NCBI GenBank assembly: GCA_002307295.1
Contig: DBTY01000053.1
Coordinates: 51,827-115,826 of the forward strand
DNA length: 64,000 nt
DNA from: Ignavibacteriales bacterium UBA1304
Lineage (GTDB): Bacteria; Bacteroidota; Ignavibacteria; Ignavibacteriales; Ignavibacteriaceae
Direction of reading: 5' to 3'
Shown here one piece after another: positions 44,181 to 53,418 of this stretch (position 1 is its first letter; every line of letters starts with the position of its first letter). The notes under the pieces were generated by a model, which did no database searches, was not told where the DNA came from, and worked only from the letters and a program-made list of their open reading frames with translations. A program made the position numbers and the translations under genes.

Positions 44181-44591
44181 TTATCCGGCTTTACAGCACG
44201 ACGGCAGTTTATCATAAGCCTTTGAATCGCGCTTAATATTATCCGCGTCATAACCGGCTTTAGAAATTGCCGTTTGAATTTTAAGCAGAGTCGTTTTCCC
44301 TGCGTCAAATTTAACTTTAGCGGTATGTCCTTTAGCGCTAACCTTAACGTCTGTTACGCCATCGACATTATTTACGGCCTTTGTAATAGCGGCTTCACAT
44401 GTTTTACAAACTGCGGTTGGTATTTTTATTGTTGATTCTCTAATATTATCAGCTGGAGCGGCGGAAATTTCCGTATGCTCGCTCATAGTCGGCAGGGGTC
44501 TTGGTTTAGGAGCTTCAGTTTTAGTTTCCGAGTTACAAGCCCAAAATATAATCGGCAAACCAAGAATAATTACATACAAAGCTTTTTTCAT
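44181..44591 (-). CDS. Lipoprotein with heavy-metal-associated domain
   Basis: 136 residues. Lipoprotein-type signal (FWAC), a proline-rich linker and an HMA domain with metal motif AVCKTCEAAI (CxxC). The C-terminus ends LPSCCKAG, adding a second cysteine pair. It may bind copper, mercury or zinc in the periplasm and pass it on. No transporter ATPase is next to it. It converges with DUF2130, with a gap of only 17 bases. Confidence 0.85.
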   Translation of the reverse strand: MKKALYVIILGLPIIFWACNSETKTEAPKPRPLPTMSEHTEISAAPADNIRESTIKIPTAVCKTCEAAITKAVNNVDGVTDVKVSAKGHTAKVKFDAGKTTLLKIQTAISKAGYDADNIKRDSKAYDKLPSCCKAG

Positions 44592-44601
44592 CAGCTGTTC
44601 C

Positions 44602-45171
44602 TTATTTAATAATATTAGAAATTTCTTTAAATTCTTCTGTGCCGCAAATATTCAGCAGTTCAAACAATACCGATTCTGTAGTAGTAATTTCCGCATTGTG
44701 ACGCTGCATCCTTCTTAAGGCCGTTTCATAGTCAAGCGTATTTCGGGAAGAAACCGCATCAGCCGGAACGTCTACCTGAAATTTACTTGCAAGCAAATCA
44801 AGAACTGTCTGCTGCACGCACACGTGAGCTTCAATGCCCACAACTACGACCTGCGCTATTTTATTATCAATAAGCCTTTCAAACAAATTGTCCGCTCCAA
44901 AACAACTAAAACTCATTTTAGGAATGCTTCTTAATCCTTGCAGCTCTTGGCTTAACTTAACGGCTGTGGGACCAAGCCCCTTTGGATATTGTTCAGTATA
45001 AAATATAGGAACGTTTAATATTTTAAAACCCTTTATAAGTTTAAGAGTATTTTCAATAACCGAATCGGGATTCTTCATAGCGGCAAGAATTTTTTCCTGA
45101 ATATCGACTATAAGAAGAGCCGTAGATTCTCTTCTAAGAATTTTACCGCTGCGTATTAATGGATTATGCAT
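44602..45171 (-). CDS. Isochorismatase-family cysteine hydrolase
   Basis: 189 residues with start at 45171, chosen because GGAGA lies just upstream (about 45180-45184) and because the longer frame to 45273 would overlap the upstream gene and add a spurious hydrophobic stretch. Active-site pattern: ALLIVDIQEKI (Asp), and catalytic Cys in VVGIEAHVCVQQTVLDLL. These enzymes hydrolyse small amides or esters such as nicotinamide or ureido compounds. Substrate unknown. Confidence 0.88.
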   Translation of the reverse strand: MHNPLIRSGKILRRESTALLIVDIQEKILAAMKNPDSVIENTLKLIKGFKILNVPIFYTEQYPKGLGPTAVKLSQELQGLRSIPKMSFSCFGADNLFERLIDNKIAQVVVVGIEAHVCVQQTVLDLLASKFQVDVPADAVSSRNTLDYETALRRMQRHNAEITTTESVLFELLNICGTEEFKEISNIIK

Positions 45172-45239
45172 AGTTATTTCTCCTGAAAAATAATTATTGA
45201 AAATAATTTCTGCCGGACAAAAAAGCCAGAACAATAATA

Positions 45240-46076
45240 CTAATAAATTGGATCCATTCCGTACTTGCCGCATGAATACATCATAAGCACAGAAGTCAGG
45301 TCTATAAGCGCCTTCTTTTGGTCTTCATCATAAATTACCAGATCGTAAACTTCAGCTACAAACAAGAGATTCTTCAGTATTTTTATAAGTTCGTTGTAAG
45401 ACGGCATTCCATGCCAGTCGGCAACCTGCGTAACAAGAAGTTTTTCGTGCCTTCTAAGAAACTCATGGAAGGATATGGTCTGTTTAGAAAGAGGCTTGCG
45501 CGGACGGCAGATATTGATAAGGTCGTTAAAATAAGCGTCCCATTTTTCAGCAAGCTGTTTATTGTTATCCCGCATAACATAACGTGCTTTTTCAAGCGAG
45601 AAATTAGCTTTAGTTAAAACCTTAAATTTTGGCGTTAAAGCGTAACCGTCATAGCTTAAAAATCCGCTTTCCGGATCCGTATAAACCCAGCGTTTTATTA
45701 GCTGATTAGGCGAATAAATAATGATAACTTTTTCTAATCCGCTGTCTACTACAATAAACTTATCTTTTTGAAAATTAATTACGGTAAACCAGTGCTCCCA
45801 ATTGTCTACGCTAAGGATGCACGGCAGTCCTTCTTTAAGTTCGTTAATTAACGCTTCAAGCGCTTCAGTTTTATTTTCGCGCCGGAAATATTTCATTTTA
45901 CAATCAAAAAAATTAGCCGCTTTAGCCAGACCTATTTCATCGGTGCCATACCACCAGGTGCTGCCGGCTTTTTTACCGATCTCTCTTTCATTCTCAAACT
46001 TGCCAAGCATTACAAGCGCGTATTTAAGAGCGAATGGACCGCATTGATATTTATATGGTTGTGGATAAAAACTCAT
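45240..46076 (-). CDS. C39-like cysteine peptidase protein
   Basis: 278 residues, no signal peptide. N-terminal papain-like fold with Cys in YQCGPFAL (C12), His in WEHWFTVI (H95) and Asp in VVDSG (D111), the C39-like arrangement. The C-terminal half is helical and unknown. C39 domains normally cut leader peptides at GG sites and sit on ABC exporters, but no transporter is fused or adjacent here. It is divergent from an ATP-grasp gene 88 bases away, which may be functionally related. Confidence 0.75.
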   Translation of the reverse strand: MSFYPQPYKYQCGPFALKYALVMLGKFENEREIGKKAGSTWWYGTDEIGLAKAANFFDCKMKYFRRENKTEALEALINELKEGLPCILSVDNWEHWFTVINFQKDKFIVVDSGLEKVIIIYSPNQLIKRWVYTDPESGFLSYDGYALTPKFKVLTKANFSLEKARYVMRDNNKQLAEKWDAYFNDLINICRPRKPLSKQTISFHEFLRRHEKLLVTQVADWHGMPSYNELIKILKNLLFVAEVYDLVIYDEDQKKALIDLTSVLMMYSCGKYGMDPIY

Positions 46077-46164
46077 AGTAAAAATATTTTTATAAATTTA
46101 AGAAATTTGTTTGTTTAAATCGAAGTATATTTTGCAAATATGTTTTTTTTAATTATTTTTTTAT

Positions 46165-47214
46165 ATGGAAAATAAACGATTAAAGGTAGCAGTTTTATAT
46201 AATGAATCCAATCCGGATATTTATCTCTCAAATAATATCGACCCTGAAAAGTTAGATTTCATCCCTTATTTTGACATTCACAATATCAATCCGATTGACG
46301 AATTTAACGCCCAGCGTCAACGGCTTATTGATATGGGATACGACGCTTATTCCCTAAATATAAAGGACGATATTTATCTTCTGTTAGATAATCTATCAAA
46401 AGAAAAACCCGACGTTATATTCAATTTTATCGAAATTTTTAACGAAGATCCAAAATTGGAAATGAATATCTGCGGTTTATTCGAGCTCCTTAATATCCCT
46501 TATACCGGAGCTTCGCCGCTGGGACTTGCAAACTGCCAAAGTAAATTTCTTGCAAAAAAAATATTGGCTTCCGTAGGCGTAAATGTTCCTAATCATTTCC
46601 TCATTACCGAAGTTCCTTTTGATATTCCTGAAGGAATTAAATTCCCAATGATAGTAAAGCCCGCTTTTGAAGACGGCAGCGTTGGCATTGAAGACGAGTC
46701 TATTGTTTACGACGAAGACGCTTTAAGAAAAAGAGTTGAATTTGTTTGTTCATACTACGACCAGCCTGCGTTGGTTGAAGAGTATATTAACGGACGCGAA
46801 TTAAACGTGGCTATACTTGGCGATAAAGAAGCGATTGTGCTCCCCGTTAGCGAAATTGATTTCAGCGCTATGCCTCCGCAATACCATAAAATTGTAAGCT
46901 ATCAGGCAAAGTGGGACGCTTCAAACGAGACATATCATAAAACCATCCCTGTTTGTCCCGCTGTCCTTCCGGCAGAAGTTGAGCGGCAAATAGCAGAAAT
47001 TGCAAGAAAAACTTTTGAGGTTATGGAAGTGCGGGACTATACGCGTATAGATATGCGTCTTACCGACAAAGGCGAATTGTTTGTGCTGGAAGTCAATCCC
47101 AACCCAGATTTAACAGAAGGAGTCGGTTTTATGCGCTCCGCCGCCGCGGCAGGTTACACTTACAACGATATACTTTCTAAAATTATTAACTACGCTCTTG
47201 CAAGAAAAAAATAA
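46165..47214 (+). CDS. ATP-grasp enzyme, D-Ala-D-Ala ligase-like
   Basis: 349 residues. ATP-grasp core: KFPMIVKPAFEDGSVGIEDES, ALVEEYINGRELNVAILGD, and YTRIDMRLTDKGELFVLEVNPNPDL (metal-binding DMR...EVNPNP). The N-terminal domain is Ddl-like (DVIFNFIEIFNEDPKLEMNICGLFELLNIPYTGAS), but the usual Ddl segment with GxxGEDG is absent. It is probably a peptide or amino acid ligase of unknown substrate and not the cell wall enzyme. Confidence 0.8.
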   Translation: MENKRLKVAVLYNESNPDIYLSNNIDPEKLDFIPYFDIHNINPIDEFNAQRQRLIDMGYDAYSLNIKDDIYLLLDNLSKEKPDVIFNFIEIFNEDPKLEMNICGLFELLNIPYTGASPLGLANCQSKFLAKKILASVGVNVPNHFLITEVPFDIPEGIKFPMIVKPAFEDGSVGIEDESIVYDEDALRKRVEFVCSYYDQPALVEEYINGRELNVAILGDKEAIVLPVSEIDFSAMPPQYHKIVSYQAKWDASNETYHKTIPVCPAVLPAEVERQIAEIARKTFEVMEVRDYTRIDMRLTDKGELFVLEVNPNPDLTEGVGFMRSAAAAGYTYNDILSKIINYALARKK

Positions 47215-47327
47215 AGACTTACAGTATAGATTAACACTCTATACAAACTTATCGATATAAATAAAATTTATTTTGCAGTGAACCTATAAAAAGACTATAT
47301 TTAGGTCGTATATTTATAAGGTGCAAA

Positions 47328-47630
47328 ATGAAACTAAGCCAGGCAATTAAACCTATCAGCTTTCTAAAAGCTCATGCTTCCGAAGTAATTCGCGACGTTG
47401 CAGCTAATCAGGAAACGCTGATAATTACTCACAACGGCGAGGCGAAAGTAATTCTTCAGGACATTAAGGTTTACGAAAAGACACAGGAAAGTATTGCGCT
47501 GCTAAAAATGCTTGCGCTAAGCGGCAATGAAATAAAAAATGGTAATTACGCCTCTTTGGATAAATCGTTTGAGAATGTAAAAAAACGTATAAGTGAATTT
47601 AAACATGACCATAGCGAAATACAAAGTTAA
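47328..47630 (+). CDS. Phd/YefM-family antitoxin
   Basis: 100 residues. N-terminal Phd/YefM pattern KPISFLKAHASEVIRDVAANQETLIITHNGEAKVILQDIKVYEK (DNA-binding) and a charged C-terminus that wraps the toxin. Its end overlaps the toxin gene, so this is a type II pair. Antitoxin neutralises the RelE/ParE toxin and represses the operon. Confidence 0.92.
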   Translation: MKLSQAIKPISFLKAHASEVIRDVAANQETLIITHNGEAKVILQDIKVYEKTQESIALLKMLALSGNEIKNGNYASLDKSFENVKKRISEFKHDHSEIQS

Positions 47631-47940
47631 TATCAATTCTTCAGCAGAAGATGATTTATTTGCAATTTACCGCTTCATTTTTGTCAACGACTCCCCAGAG
47701 AAAGCGGAAAGACTATACTCGAAGCTTTACGAGAATTGTCTGTCGCTACAGGATTCTCCTTTCCGGGGCCATATTCCAAAAGAACTGTCTTTTCTTGGAA
47801 TGTCTGATTTTTTAGAGATATCTTCAAAACCTTACCGCGTAATCTATAAAGTAATAGGAAATGAAATTTTTATTCATTGCATTTTAGACGGTAGACGAGA
47901 TATGCAAACATTGCTACATGAAAGACTAATCCGGGGATAA
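47605..47940 (+). CDS. RelE/ParE-family toxin
   Basis: 111 residues from ATG at 47605 (the reading frame is open back to GTG 47593). Fold pattern INSSAEDDLFAIYRFIF ... AERLYSKLYENCLSLQDSPFRGHIPKEL ... SSKPYRVIYKVIGNEIFIHCILDGRRDMQTLL. ParE/RelE toxins cut ribosome-bound mRNA or poison gyrase. Overlaps the antitoxin gene by 26 bases. Confidence 0.92.
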   Translation: MTIAKYKVNINSSAEDDLFAIYRFIFVNDSPEKAERLYSKLYENCLSLQDSPFRGHIPKELSFLGMSDFLEISSKPYRVIYKVIGNEIFIHCILDGRRDMQTLLHERLIRG

Positions 47941-48137
47941 AAAGCTTTCAATACAATTCTTCTTCATGTTCCTGAGTTTTCTATAAAATTTGAATAAACT
48001 TAATTACGAAAACAAAGCAATAAAAATTCATCAATATTGCCTTCCAAGCGAACTTAAAGAGCTATAATTATTAATTTGCTTTTAGGAGGCAAATAGATAT
48101 TTTCGTAGTATTACTAAAGGTAATACCGGAGATAATA

Positions 48138-48383
48138 ATGGCTATAACTACAAAAATCGCGATTTCAATTGACAACAAAGTCTTGAGCAGGATAGACCAA
48201 TTAGTTGGGAAAATGGTTTTCCCCAACAGAAGCAAAGCTATCCAAATTGCAGTTGAAGAAAAAATATCCAAGCTTGATAAATTACGTTTAGCGGCTGAAA
48301 GCGCAAAGCTTAATAAACTTGCAGAACAATCATTATCTGACGAAAACATAAAAGCAGATATGTCTGAATGGCCGGAATACTAA
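48138..48383 (+). CDS. Ribbon-helix-helix antitoxin (orphaned)
   Basis: 81 residues. N-terminal ribbon-helix-helix (KIAISIDNKVLSRIDQLVGKMVFPNRSKAIQIAVEEKI), typical MazE/CopG-like. The toxin that should follow is truncated (48368-48526), so the antitoxin probably no longer faces its own toxin. It could still neutralise related toxins from elsewhere in the genome. Confidence 0.88.
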   Translation: MAITTKIAISIDNKVLSRIDQLVGKMVFPNRSKAIQIAVEEKISKLDKLRLAAESAKLNKLAEQSLSDENIKADMSEWPEY

Positions 48384-48526
48384 GAGGGGATATTGTTTGG
48401 GCAAATTTAGCTCCTACAATTGGAAACGAGCAAGCCGGCAAACCGGAAGGTTCTGATAAAGTTTTATTAAACGTAGCGGTCAATTATCCAGAAGCCGTTC
48501 TTAACGCAGTATTTAATAGTAATTAA
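48368..48526 (+). pseudogene. Truncated mazF-like toxin gene
   Basis: The frame from ATG 48368, overlapping the antitoxin, reads RGDIVWANLAPTIGNEQAGK, the N-terminal signature of MazF RNases, and then changes to unrelated sequence ending after 52 codons. Intact MazF is about 110 residues and has catalytic residues downstream that are missing here. Confidence 0.82.
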
Positions 48527-48700
48527 TTGTAAAAACCGCTTTTTATTTTACCCAAGTCGCACCGCTTTTTCCTATTAACCGAAAATAAATAAAGTCCCGC
48601 TTACTTAGTCTTGATAAATAGGATTATAGAACCTATTTTTGGCGCTAAATGTTATCATAATAACATTTTTATTATCAATTAGCGGAACTATTATACTCTT

Positions 48701-49861
48701 ATGAGCGAAAACAAAGCCTTATCAAAATTTCAGATCATCCTTATGGCCGTTGCGGCCGGAGCTTCTGTAGCCAATATTTATTATAACCAGCCCATTCTAA
48801 AGGAAATTGCAGCGTCTTTTAACGTGACCGAAAGCAAGGCGGGGACAATCTCTATGCTTTCGCAAATTGGTTATGGTCTGGGACTCTTTTTTATAACGCC
48901 GCTTGGCGATAAGCTTAACAAGAAAAAACTTATCATTACCCTCCTTTCTTTATTAGTAGTAACCCTTTTGCTAATGACGTTAGCGGTTAACATCCCGGAA
49001 GTCTGGGCTCTTAGCGTGCTTATTGGCGTTCTCTCGGTATCAGTACAGGTTATTTTACCCATGGCCGCAAGCCTGGATCCAGAGAGCAGAGGGAAAACAG
49101 TGGGAGCTATTTTTTCCGGCATCTTGATCGGTATTTTAGCGGCAAGAGTGTTGAGCGGCTTTGTAGCCGAATGGTTCGGCTGGCGTTATGTTTACGGCTT
49201 TTCTGCAATCCTGATTTTGGCCATTGCATTACTGCTTCAGATTTATCTGCCAAACGTAAAGAACGAGTTCAAAGGACATTATTTTCAGCTGCTGCAATCG
49301 GCTCTACTGCAAATAAAGCGATTTTCCGTTTTACGCTCTGCATCGCTTACAGGCGGATTATTATTTGGAGTATTTTGTTCATTCTGGACTACCCTTACAT
49401 TTCATTTGAGCGGAGCCCCTTTCAACTTCCATGCGGATATAATTGGGCTCTTTGGTCTGGTGGCAATTGCAGGCGCGCTAATGGCTCCTCTGTTTGGCAA
49501 ACTTGCCGACAAAGGGGATGCAAACCGTTCTCTGCTTTTAGCCGTAGCCATGGTCATTGTAAGCCTGCTTCTTATGATAGTATGGCCATACTCCGTTACA
49601 GTATTAATTATTGCCGTATTGATGCTCGACATTGGAATACAGGCTATGCAGGTTACTAACGTCGCTATGATTTACACGTTAGACGAAACCTCCCACAGCC
49701 GTATTAATACCATTTATATGACCTCGTATTTTATAGGCGGAGCTCTTGGAACTTTTGTCGGTCTGCTTTGCTGGCAGCATGGCGGCTGGAGCTGGGTTAC
49801 GACGCAAATGCTTATCTGGTCTTTATTAGCGTTAGGCATAGTTTTAAAAAGCAGAAGATAA
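48701..49861 (+). CDS. MFS efflux-type transporter
   Basis: 386 residues with about 12 helices. N-terminal AAGASVANIYYNQPILKEIAASFNVTESKAGTISMLSQIGYGLGLFFITPLGDKLNKKKL includes the MFS A-like motif GDKLNKK between helices 2 and 3. The family is close to Bcr/YfcJ-like drug efflux permeases. Followed by an AraC-type regulator, which may control it. Confidence 0.9.
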   Translation: MSENKALSKFQIILMAVAAGASVANIYYNQPILKEIAASFNVTESKAGTISMLSQIGYGLGLFFITPLGDKLNKKKLIITLLSLLVVTLLLMTLAVNIPEVWALSVLIGVLSVSVQVILPMAASLDPESRGKTVGAIFSGILIGILAARVLSGFVAEWFGWRYVYGFSAILILAIALLLQIYLPNVKNEFKGHYFQLLQSALLQIKRFSVLRSASLTGGLLFGVFCSFWTTLTFHLSGAPFNFHADIIGLFGLVAIAGALMAPLFGKLADKGDANRSLLLAVAMVIVSLLLMIVWPYSVTVLIIAVLMLDIGIQAMQVTNVAMIYTLDETSHSRINTIYMTSYFIGGALGTFVGLLCWQHGGWSWVTTQMLIWSLLALGIVLKSRR

Positions 49862-49981
49862 ACAGAACATTTTGATAGCGCCGCCGCTTAAATGCGCCCA
49901 AAAAAACTAATTGCAACCAATTACCGGCTTGACTTGTTTTTATTATAATTATAAATTATTAACAAACAACTTAGCGACATA

Positions 49982-50395
49982 ATGATACAGCGCTTACCAA
50001 AAAAAATATTTGCCCGTAAAAGTGAGATTACTGCAGAATTTCTAAATATCATAGACGCTCATTTAAATGATATTATAGCGGAACGAACGTTGGATATGTT
50101 TGAAATTAGAGACATTGCCGCAATTATGCACATCCACCCAACCCACTTGAGCAACGTAATTAAACTTACTACAGGCAAAGCTCCCTGTTATTTTTTTGAA
50201 GAAAAAATTATGGCGCATGCAAAAAACATGCTGATGGACAGTTCTAAAACAATAAGCCAGATTGCCATAACGCTAACTTACGATCCTTCTAATTTTACAA
50301 AATTTTTTAAACATTTTTCTGGATTTACGCCAAAACAATACAGAGAACAATTTTTAAACGCTCAGTTACGCCAGACTAAAAATATTGCCGTTTAA
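49982..50395 (+). CDS. Short AraC-type transcriptional regulator
   Basis: 137 residues, essentially one AraC C-terminal DNA-binding domain with two helix-turn-helix units (IRDIAAIMHIHPTHLSNVIKLTTGKAPCYF and SQIAITLTYDPSNFTKFFKHFSGFTPKQYREQ). There is no N-terminal sensor domain, so it is unusually short; it may be controlled by a partner or be a remnant of a longer gene. The MFS gene and the SDR gene on each side may be its targets. Confidence 0.85.
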   Translation: MIQRLPKKIFARKSEITAEFLNIIDAHLNDIIAERTLDMFEIRDIAAIMHIHPTHLSNVIKLTTGKAPCYFFEEKIMAHAKNMLMDSSKTISQIAITLTYDPSNFTKFFKHFSGFTPKQYREQFLNAQLRQTKNIAV

Positions 50396-50477
50396 ACTGA
50401 AGCTGTCACCATAATAATTAAAAGTATTATCTCTACTTTTGTATAAGATTTTTATTAACTAAAACAGGAACAGTGAG

Positions 50478-51236
50478 ATGAAAAATAAAATTGCTTTAGT
50501 AACCGGCGGAAGCCGCGGTCTTGGTAAAAACATGGTTTTAAGCCTTGCAAAAAAGAACATTGACGTGATATTAACTTATAACAGTAAAAAAGAAGAAGCT
50601 CTTGAAGTAGTAAAGTTAGTTGAACAAGCCGGAAAAAAAGCAGCAGCTTTACAGCTTAATACGGCAGACACAAAAAGCTTTGACGCATTTTTTAAAACGG
50701 TTTCTTCCGTATTAAAAGATCATTTTAACGCGGATAAAATTGACTTCCTTGTAAATAATGCAGGTATAGGACTTCATGCTTCTTTTGCCGAAACTACAGA
50801 AGAACAATTTGATTCTTTAGTGAATATCCACTTTAAGGGGGTTTACTTTTTAACTCAAAAAGCTTTAGCCTATTTAGAAGACGGCGGCGGGATTGTGAAT
50901 ATTTCCTCCGGACTTGCGCGTTTTTCTTTACCCGGCTCTTCTGCTTACGGCTCTCTCAAAGGAGCTGTAGAGACCCTTACTAAGTATGAGGCTAAAGAGT
51001 TAGGCGAAAGACGAATCAGAGTAAACGTAGTGGCTCCGGGAGCCATAGAAACCGACTTTGGCGGCGGAGCTGTGCGCGATAACGCCACTCTTAACGCTCA
51101 AGTTGCCTCTATCACTGCGCTTGGACGCGCCGGTCTGCCTGATGATATTGGCGGAGTTGTCGCTTTTTTGTGCACCGACGATGCGAAGTGGATTAACGCT
51201 CAGCGCATTGAAGTTTCAGGCGGAATGATGCTGTAA
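50478..51236 (+). CDS. SDR-family oxidoreductase
   Basis: 252 residues. TGGSRGLGKN (NADP motif), NNAGIG, catalytic Ser in VNISSGLARF, YGSLKGA (Y...K pair), and VAPGAIETDF. Resembles 3-oxoacyl or glucose-1-dehydrogenase type SDRs that reduce carbonyl compounds. Neighbour of the AraC regulator and MFS gene, possibly a small detoxification cassette. Confidence 0.92.
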   Translation: MKNKIALVTGGSRGLGKNMVLSLAKKNIDVILTYNSKKEEALEVVKLVEQAGKKAAALQLNTADTKSFDAFFKTVSSVLKDHFNADKIDFLVNNAGIGLHASFAETTEEQFDSLVNIHFKGVYFLTQKALAYLEDGGGIVNISSGLARFSLPGSSAYGSLKGAVETLTKYEAKELGERRIRVNVVAPGAIETDFGGGAVRDNATLNAQVASITALGRAGLPDDIGGVVAFLCTDDAKWINAQRIEVSGGMML

Positions 51237-51254
51237 TTTATGGATATACTTCAT

Positions 51255-51289
51255 CTACGCCGTTTTCTGCGATAAACAAAACGGCGTAG
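51255..51289. terminator. Bidirectional terminator between converging genes
   Basis: CTACGCCGTTTT (51255-51266) pairs with AAAACGGCGTAG (51278-51289) perfectly. It lies between the plus-strand SDR stop at 51236 and the minus-strand regulator stop at 51323, so it may serve both. Confidence 0.75.
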
Positions 51290-51322
51290 TAGTATTAATA
51301 ATTGTAAAAGCTAATATGCAGG

Positions 51323-52714
51323 TTATTGTATGTTCTTTGTAACTTCTATTCCAAGCTGCTCCATGCGGTAACGCAATTTAGAGCGTGAAAGTCCAAGCAC
51401 TTTTGCCGCCTTCACCTGGTTGCCGTTTGTAATGCGGAGAGTTTTTTGGATTAATGTTTTAAGAACTAAATCTATTTTAATTCCAGAAGAAGGAATTTTC
51501 AGTATAAATTCATCTTCGTTTTTTTGTTCCGCATCAGCGCCAACTGGCAAAAAGCTAAAGTTTTTAACTTTTAATTCGTCCCCTTCCAATAATAGTATAG
51601 CCCGTTCTATCACGTTTCTTAACTCGCGTATGTTTCCTTTCCATGGATACTTTTCCAAAAGCGCTATAGCTTCCGGCTCGATGCCGCGTATAGGTTTGCT
51701 AAATTTTGGAGCAAATTCCTTGATAAAAGAAAGAACCATAAATCTAATATCCTCTTTGCGCTCCCGCAGCGGAGGGACGACAATTCTGGCAACGTTAATT
51801 CTGTAAAACAAATCTTCTCTGAAATTTCCTTTCTTAACTTCTTCCTCAAGACTTTTATTAGTTGCAGCAAGAACTCTAACGTTAACCGAAATTTCTTTTT
51901 CGCCGCCAACGCGGTAAAATTTTCTTTCCTGCAAAATTCTTAAAAGCTTAACCTGCAGATCCATCGTAAGTTCGCCAATTTCATCAAGCAATATTGTGCC
52001 GCCGTCGGCAAGTTCAAATTTGCCAAGCTTCGTCTTTTGCGAAGCTCCTGTAAATGCGCCTTTTTCGTGCCCAAACAGCTCGCTTTCAGCAAGTTCTTTT
52101 GGTATAGCGGCGCAGTTTATCTGGATAAATGCGGCTTTACTACGCGGACTTTTCTGGTGTATAAACCGCGCAAAAACTTCTTTGCCTGTTCCGCTTTCGC
52201 CTTCAATCAAAATAGTAGTATCGGAACTGCTCGCTAATTTTTCTACAGAGGCGACTAATCTTTGTATTTTATTGCTAACGCCAAAATACTCGCGGGTAAG
52301 TTCGTCTTCATTTAACAGCAAATGGAGTTTATCAACTTCAGCCCTTAGTTTAACGTTTGCAAGGGCCTTGTTAATTACAAATTCAAGTTGCTCAATTTCC
52401 AGCGGCTTTAACAGAAAATCAAACGCTCCGGCTTTCATGGCTGCCACGGCAATTTTAACGTCGGAGTAGCCGGTTATCATTACAACAGGAATATAATAAA
52501 AATCTTTTTGAAGCTGTTGTAGTATTTCTATGCCATTATGAGTCGTTAAATATATATCAAGCAGTATCACGTCAGGTTGAAATTCGCGCACTGTATTAAG
52601 GGCTTCGCCGCCGTCCATGCAGGCGTCTACGTCATAGTTCATTTTTGTTAAAACGCGTTTTAGCGACATGCATACTAAATCGTCATCGTCAACAACTAAT
52701 ATTTTATAACTCAT
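51323..52714 (-). CDS. Sigma-54-dependent response regulator (NtrC/FleR type)
   Basis: 463 residues. Receiver domain with phosphoacceptor D53 (DVILLDIYL), AAA+ domain with Walker A GESGTGKE (172-179) and sigma-54 contact loop GAFTGA (219-224), then a Fis-type helix-turn-helix at the end (NQVKAAKVLGLSRSKLRYRMEQL). It activates sigma-54 promoters when phosphorylated. Its histidine kinase is the overlapping upstream gene. Location at the flagellar block suggests control of flagellar genes, like FleR/FlrC. Confidence 0.95.
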   Translation of the reverse strand: MSYKILVVDDDDLVCMSLKRVLTKMNYDVDACMDGGEALNTVREFQPDVILLDIYLTTHNGIEILQQLQKDFYYIPVVMITGYSDVKIAVAAMKAGAFDFLLKPLEIEQLEFVINKALANVKLRAEVDKLHLLLNEDELTREYFGVSNKIQRLVASVEKLASSSDTTILIEGESGTGKEVFARFIHQKSPRSKAAFIQINCAAIPKELAESELFGHEKGAFTGASQKTKLGKFELADGGTILLDEIGELTMDLQVKLLRILQERKFYRVGGEKEISVNVRVLAATNKSLEEEVKKGNFREDLFYRINVARIVVPPLRERKEDIRFMVLSFIKEFAPKFSKPIRGIEPEAIALLEKYPWKGNIRELRNVIERAILLLEGDELKVKNFSFLPVGADAEQKNEDEFILKIPSSGIKIDLVLKTLIQKTLRITNGNQVKAAKVLGLSRSKLRYRMEQLGIEVTKNIQ

Positions 52715-53418
52715 TCTTTCTCCGCATTAGGTGCAACAAACCTTATAAAAAACCTTGATCCGGTTCCGTAATCGCTTTCAAAATCCAGCTTTGCGTTATA
52801 TTCTTCCAAAATTGATTTACAAACGCTTAGTCCCAAACCGGTTCCGTTTTTTTTACCTGTATAAAAATCTCCGAATATTTTGTTTTTATCCTCGTCTTTA
52901 ATTCCTATGCCGTTATCCTCAACCTCTAAAGTATAGATGCATTCTTTGCTTATTGTTTCGCCATAAGTTTTTACTTTAATAATTCCGTTTGAGGAGCTAG
53001 CTTCAATGGCGTTAGTAATTAAGTTCAAAATAACCTGAAGAATTTTGTTTTTATCAAAAACCAGATCGTCTAAACTATAATCGAGTTGTTTTTCTATTTT
53101 TATTTTCAGTATTTTCGCATTATTCTGCATTATAGAAACAGCAATATCTGTAATATCGTTTATCGAATTTTTTTCATTGCTGTTAGACTTACGAGAAAAA
53201 CCCAACAAACTTTCAACCAGAGCCTGCATTCTATTGGCAGCTTCCAGACAGGAGTTAACAGATTGATTTACTTCTGCCGGTAGTTCCCCTGACGATAATT
53301 TTATAAAATCAAGATTTAATTTTATTGCCGAAAGAGGATTTCTAATTTCGTGTACTAGGGTAGCCGCTAATTTACCCAATATTTGCATTTTATTGTTTTG
53401 CAGTTCTTCTTCAAACAT
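52711..53418 (-). CDS. Soluble sensor histidine kinase (partner of the NtrC-type regulator)
   Basis: 235 residues. HisKA with phosphoacceptor H23 in HEIRNPLSAI, and the ATPase boxes N (NLITNAIEASS), G1 (DNGIGIKD), F and G2 (GTGLGLSVC). No membrane helix or sensor domain, so the signal must come from a cytosolic partner, perhaps flagellar assembly, as proposed for FleS/FlrB. Four-base overlap with the regulator gene, so both are expressed together. Confidence 0.93.
   Translation of the reverse strand: MFEEELQNNKMQILGKLAATLVHEIRNPLSAIKLNLDFIKLSSGELPAEVNQSVNSCLEAANRMQALVESLLGFSRKSNSNEKNSINDITDIAVSIMQNNAKILKIKIEKQLDYSLDDLVFDKNKILQVILNLITNAIEASSSNGIIKVKTYGETISKECIYTLEVEDNGIGIKDEDKNKIFGDFYTGKKNGTGLGLSVCKSILEEYNAKLDFESDYGTGSRFFIRFVAPNAEKE

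Noticed and set aside
44602..45273. Long start for the isochorismatase-family gene
   Set aside because: The extra 34 residues overlap the upstream gene and are hydrophobic without family similarity; a good ribosome site precedes ATG 45171.
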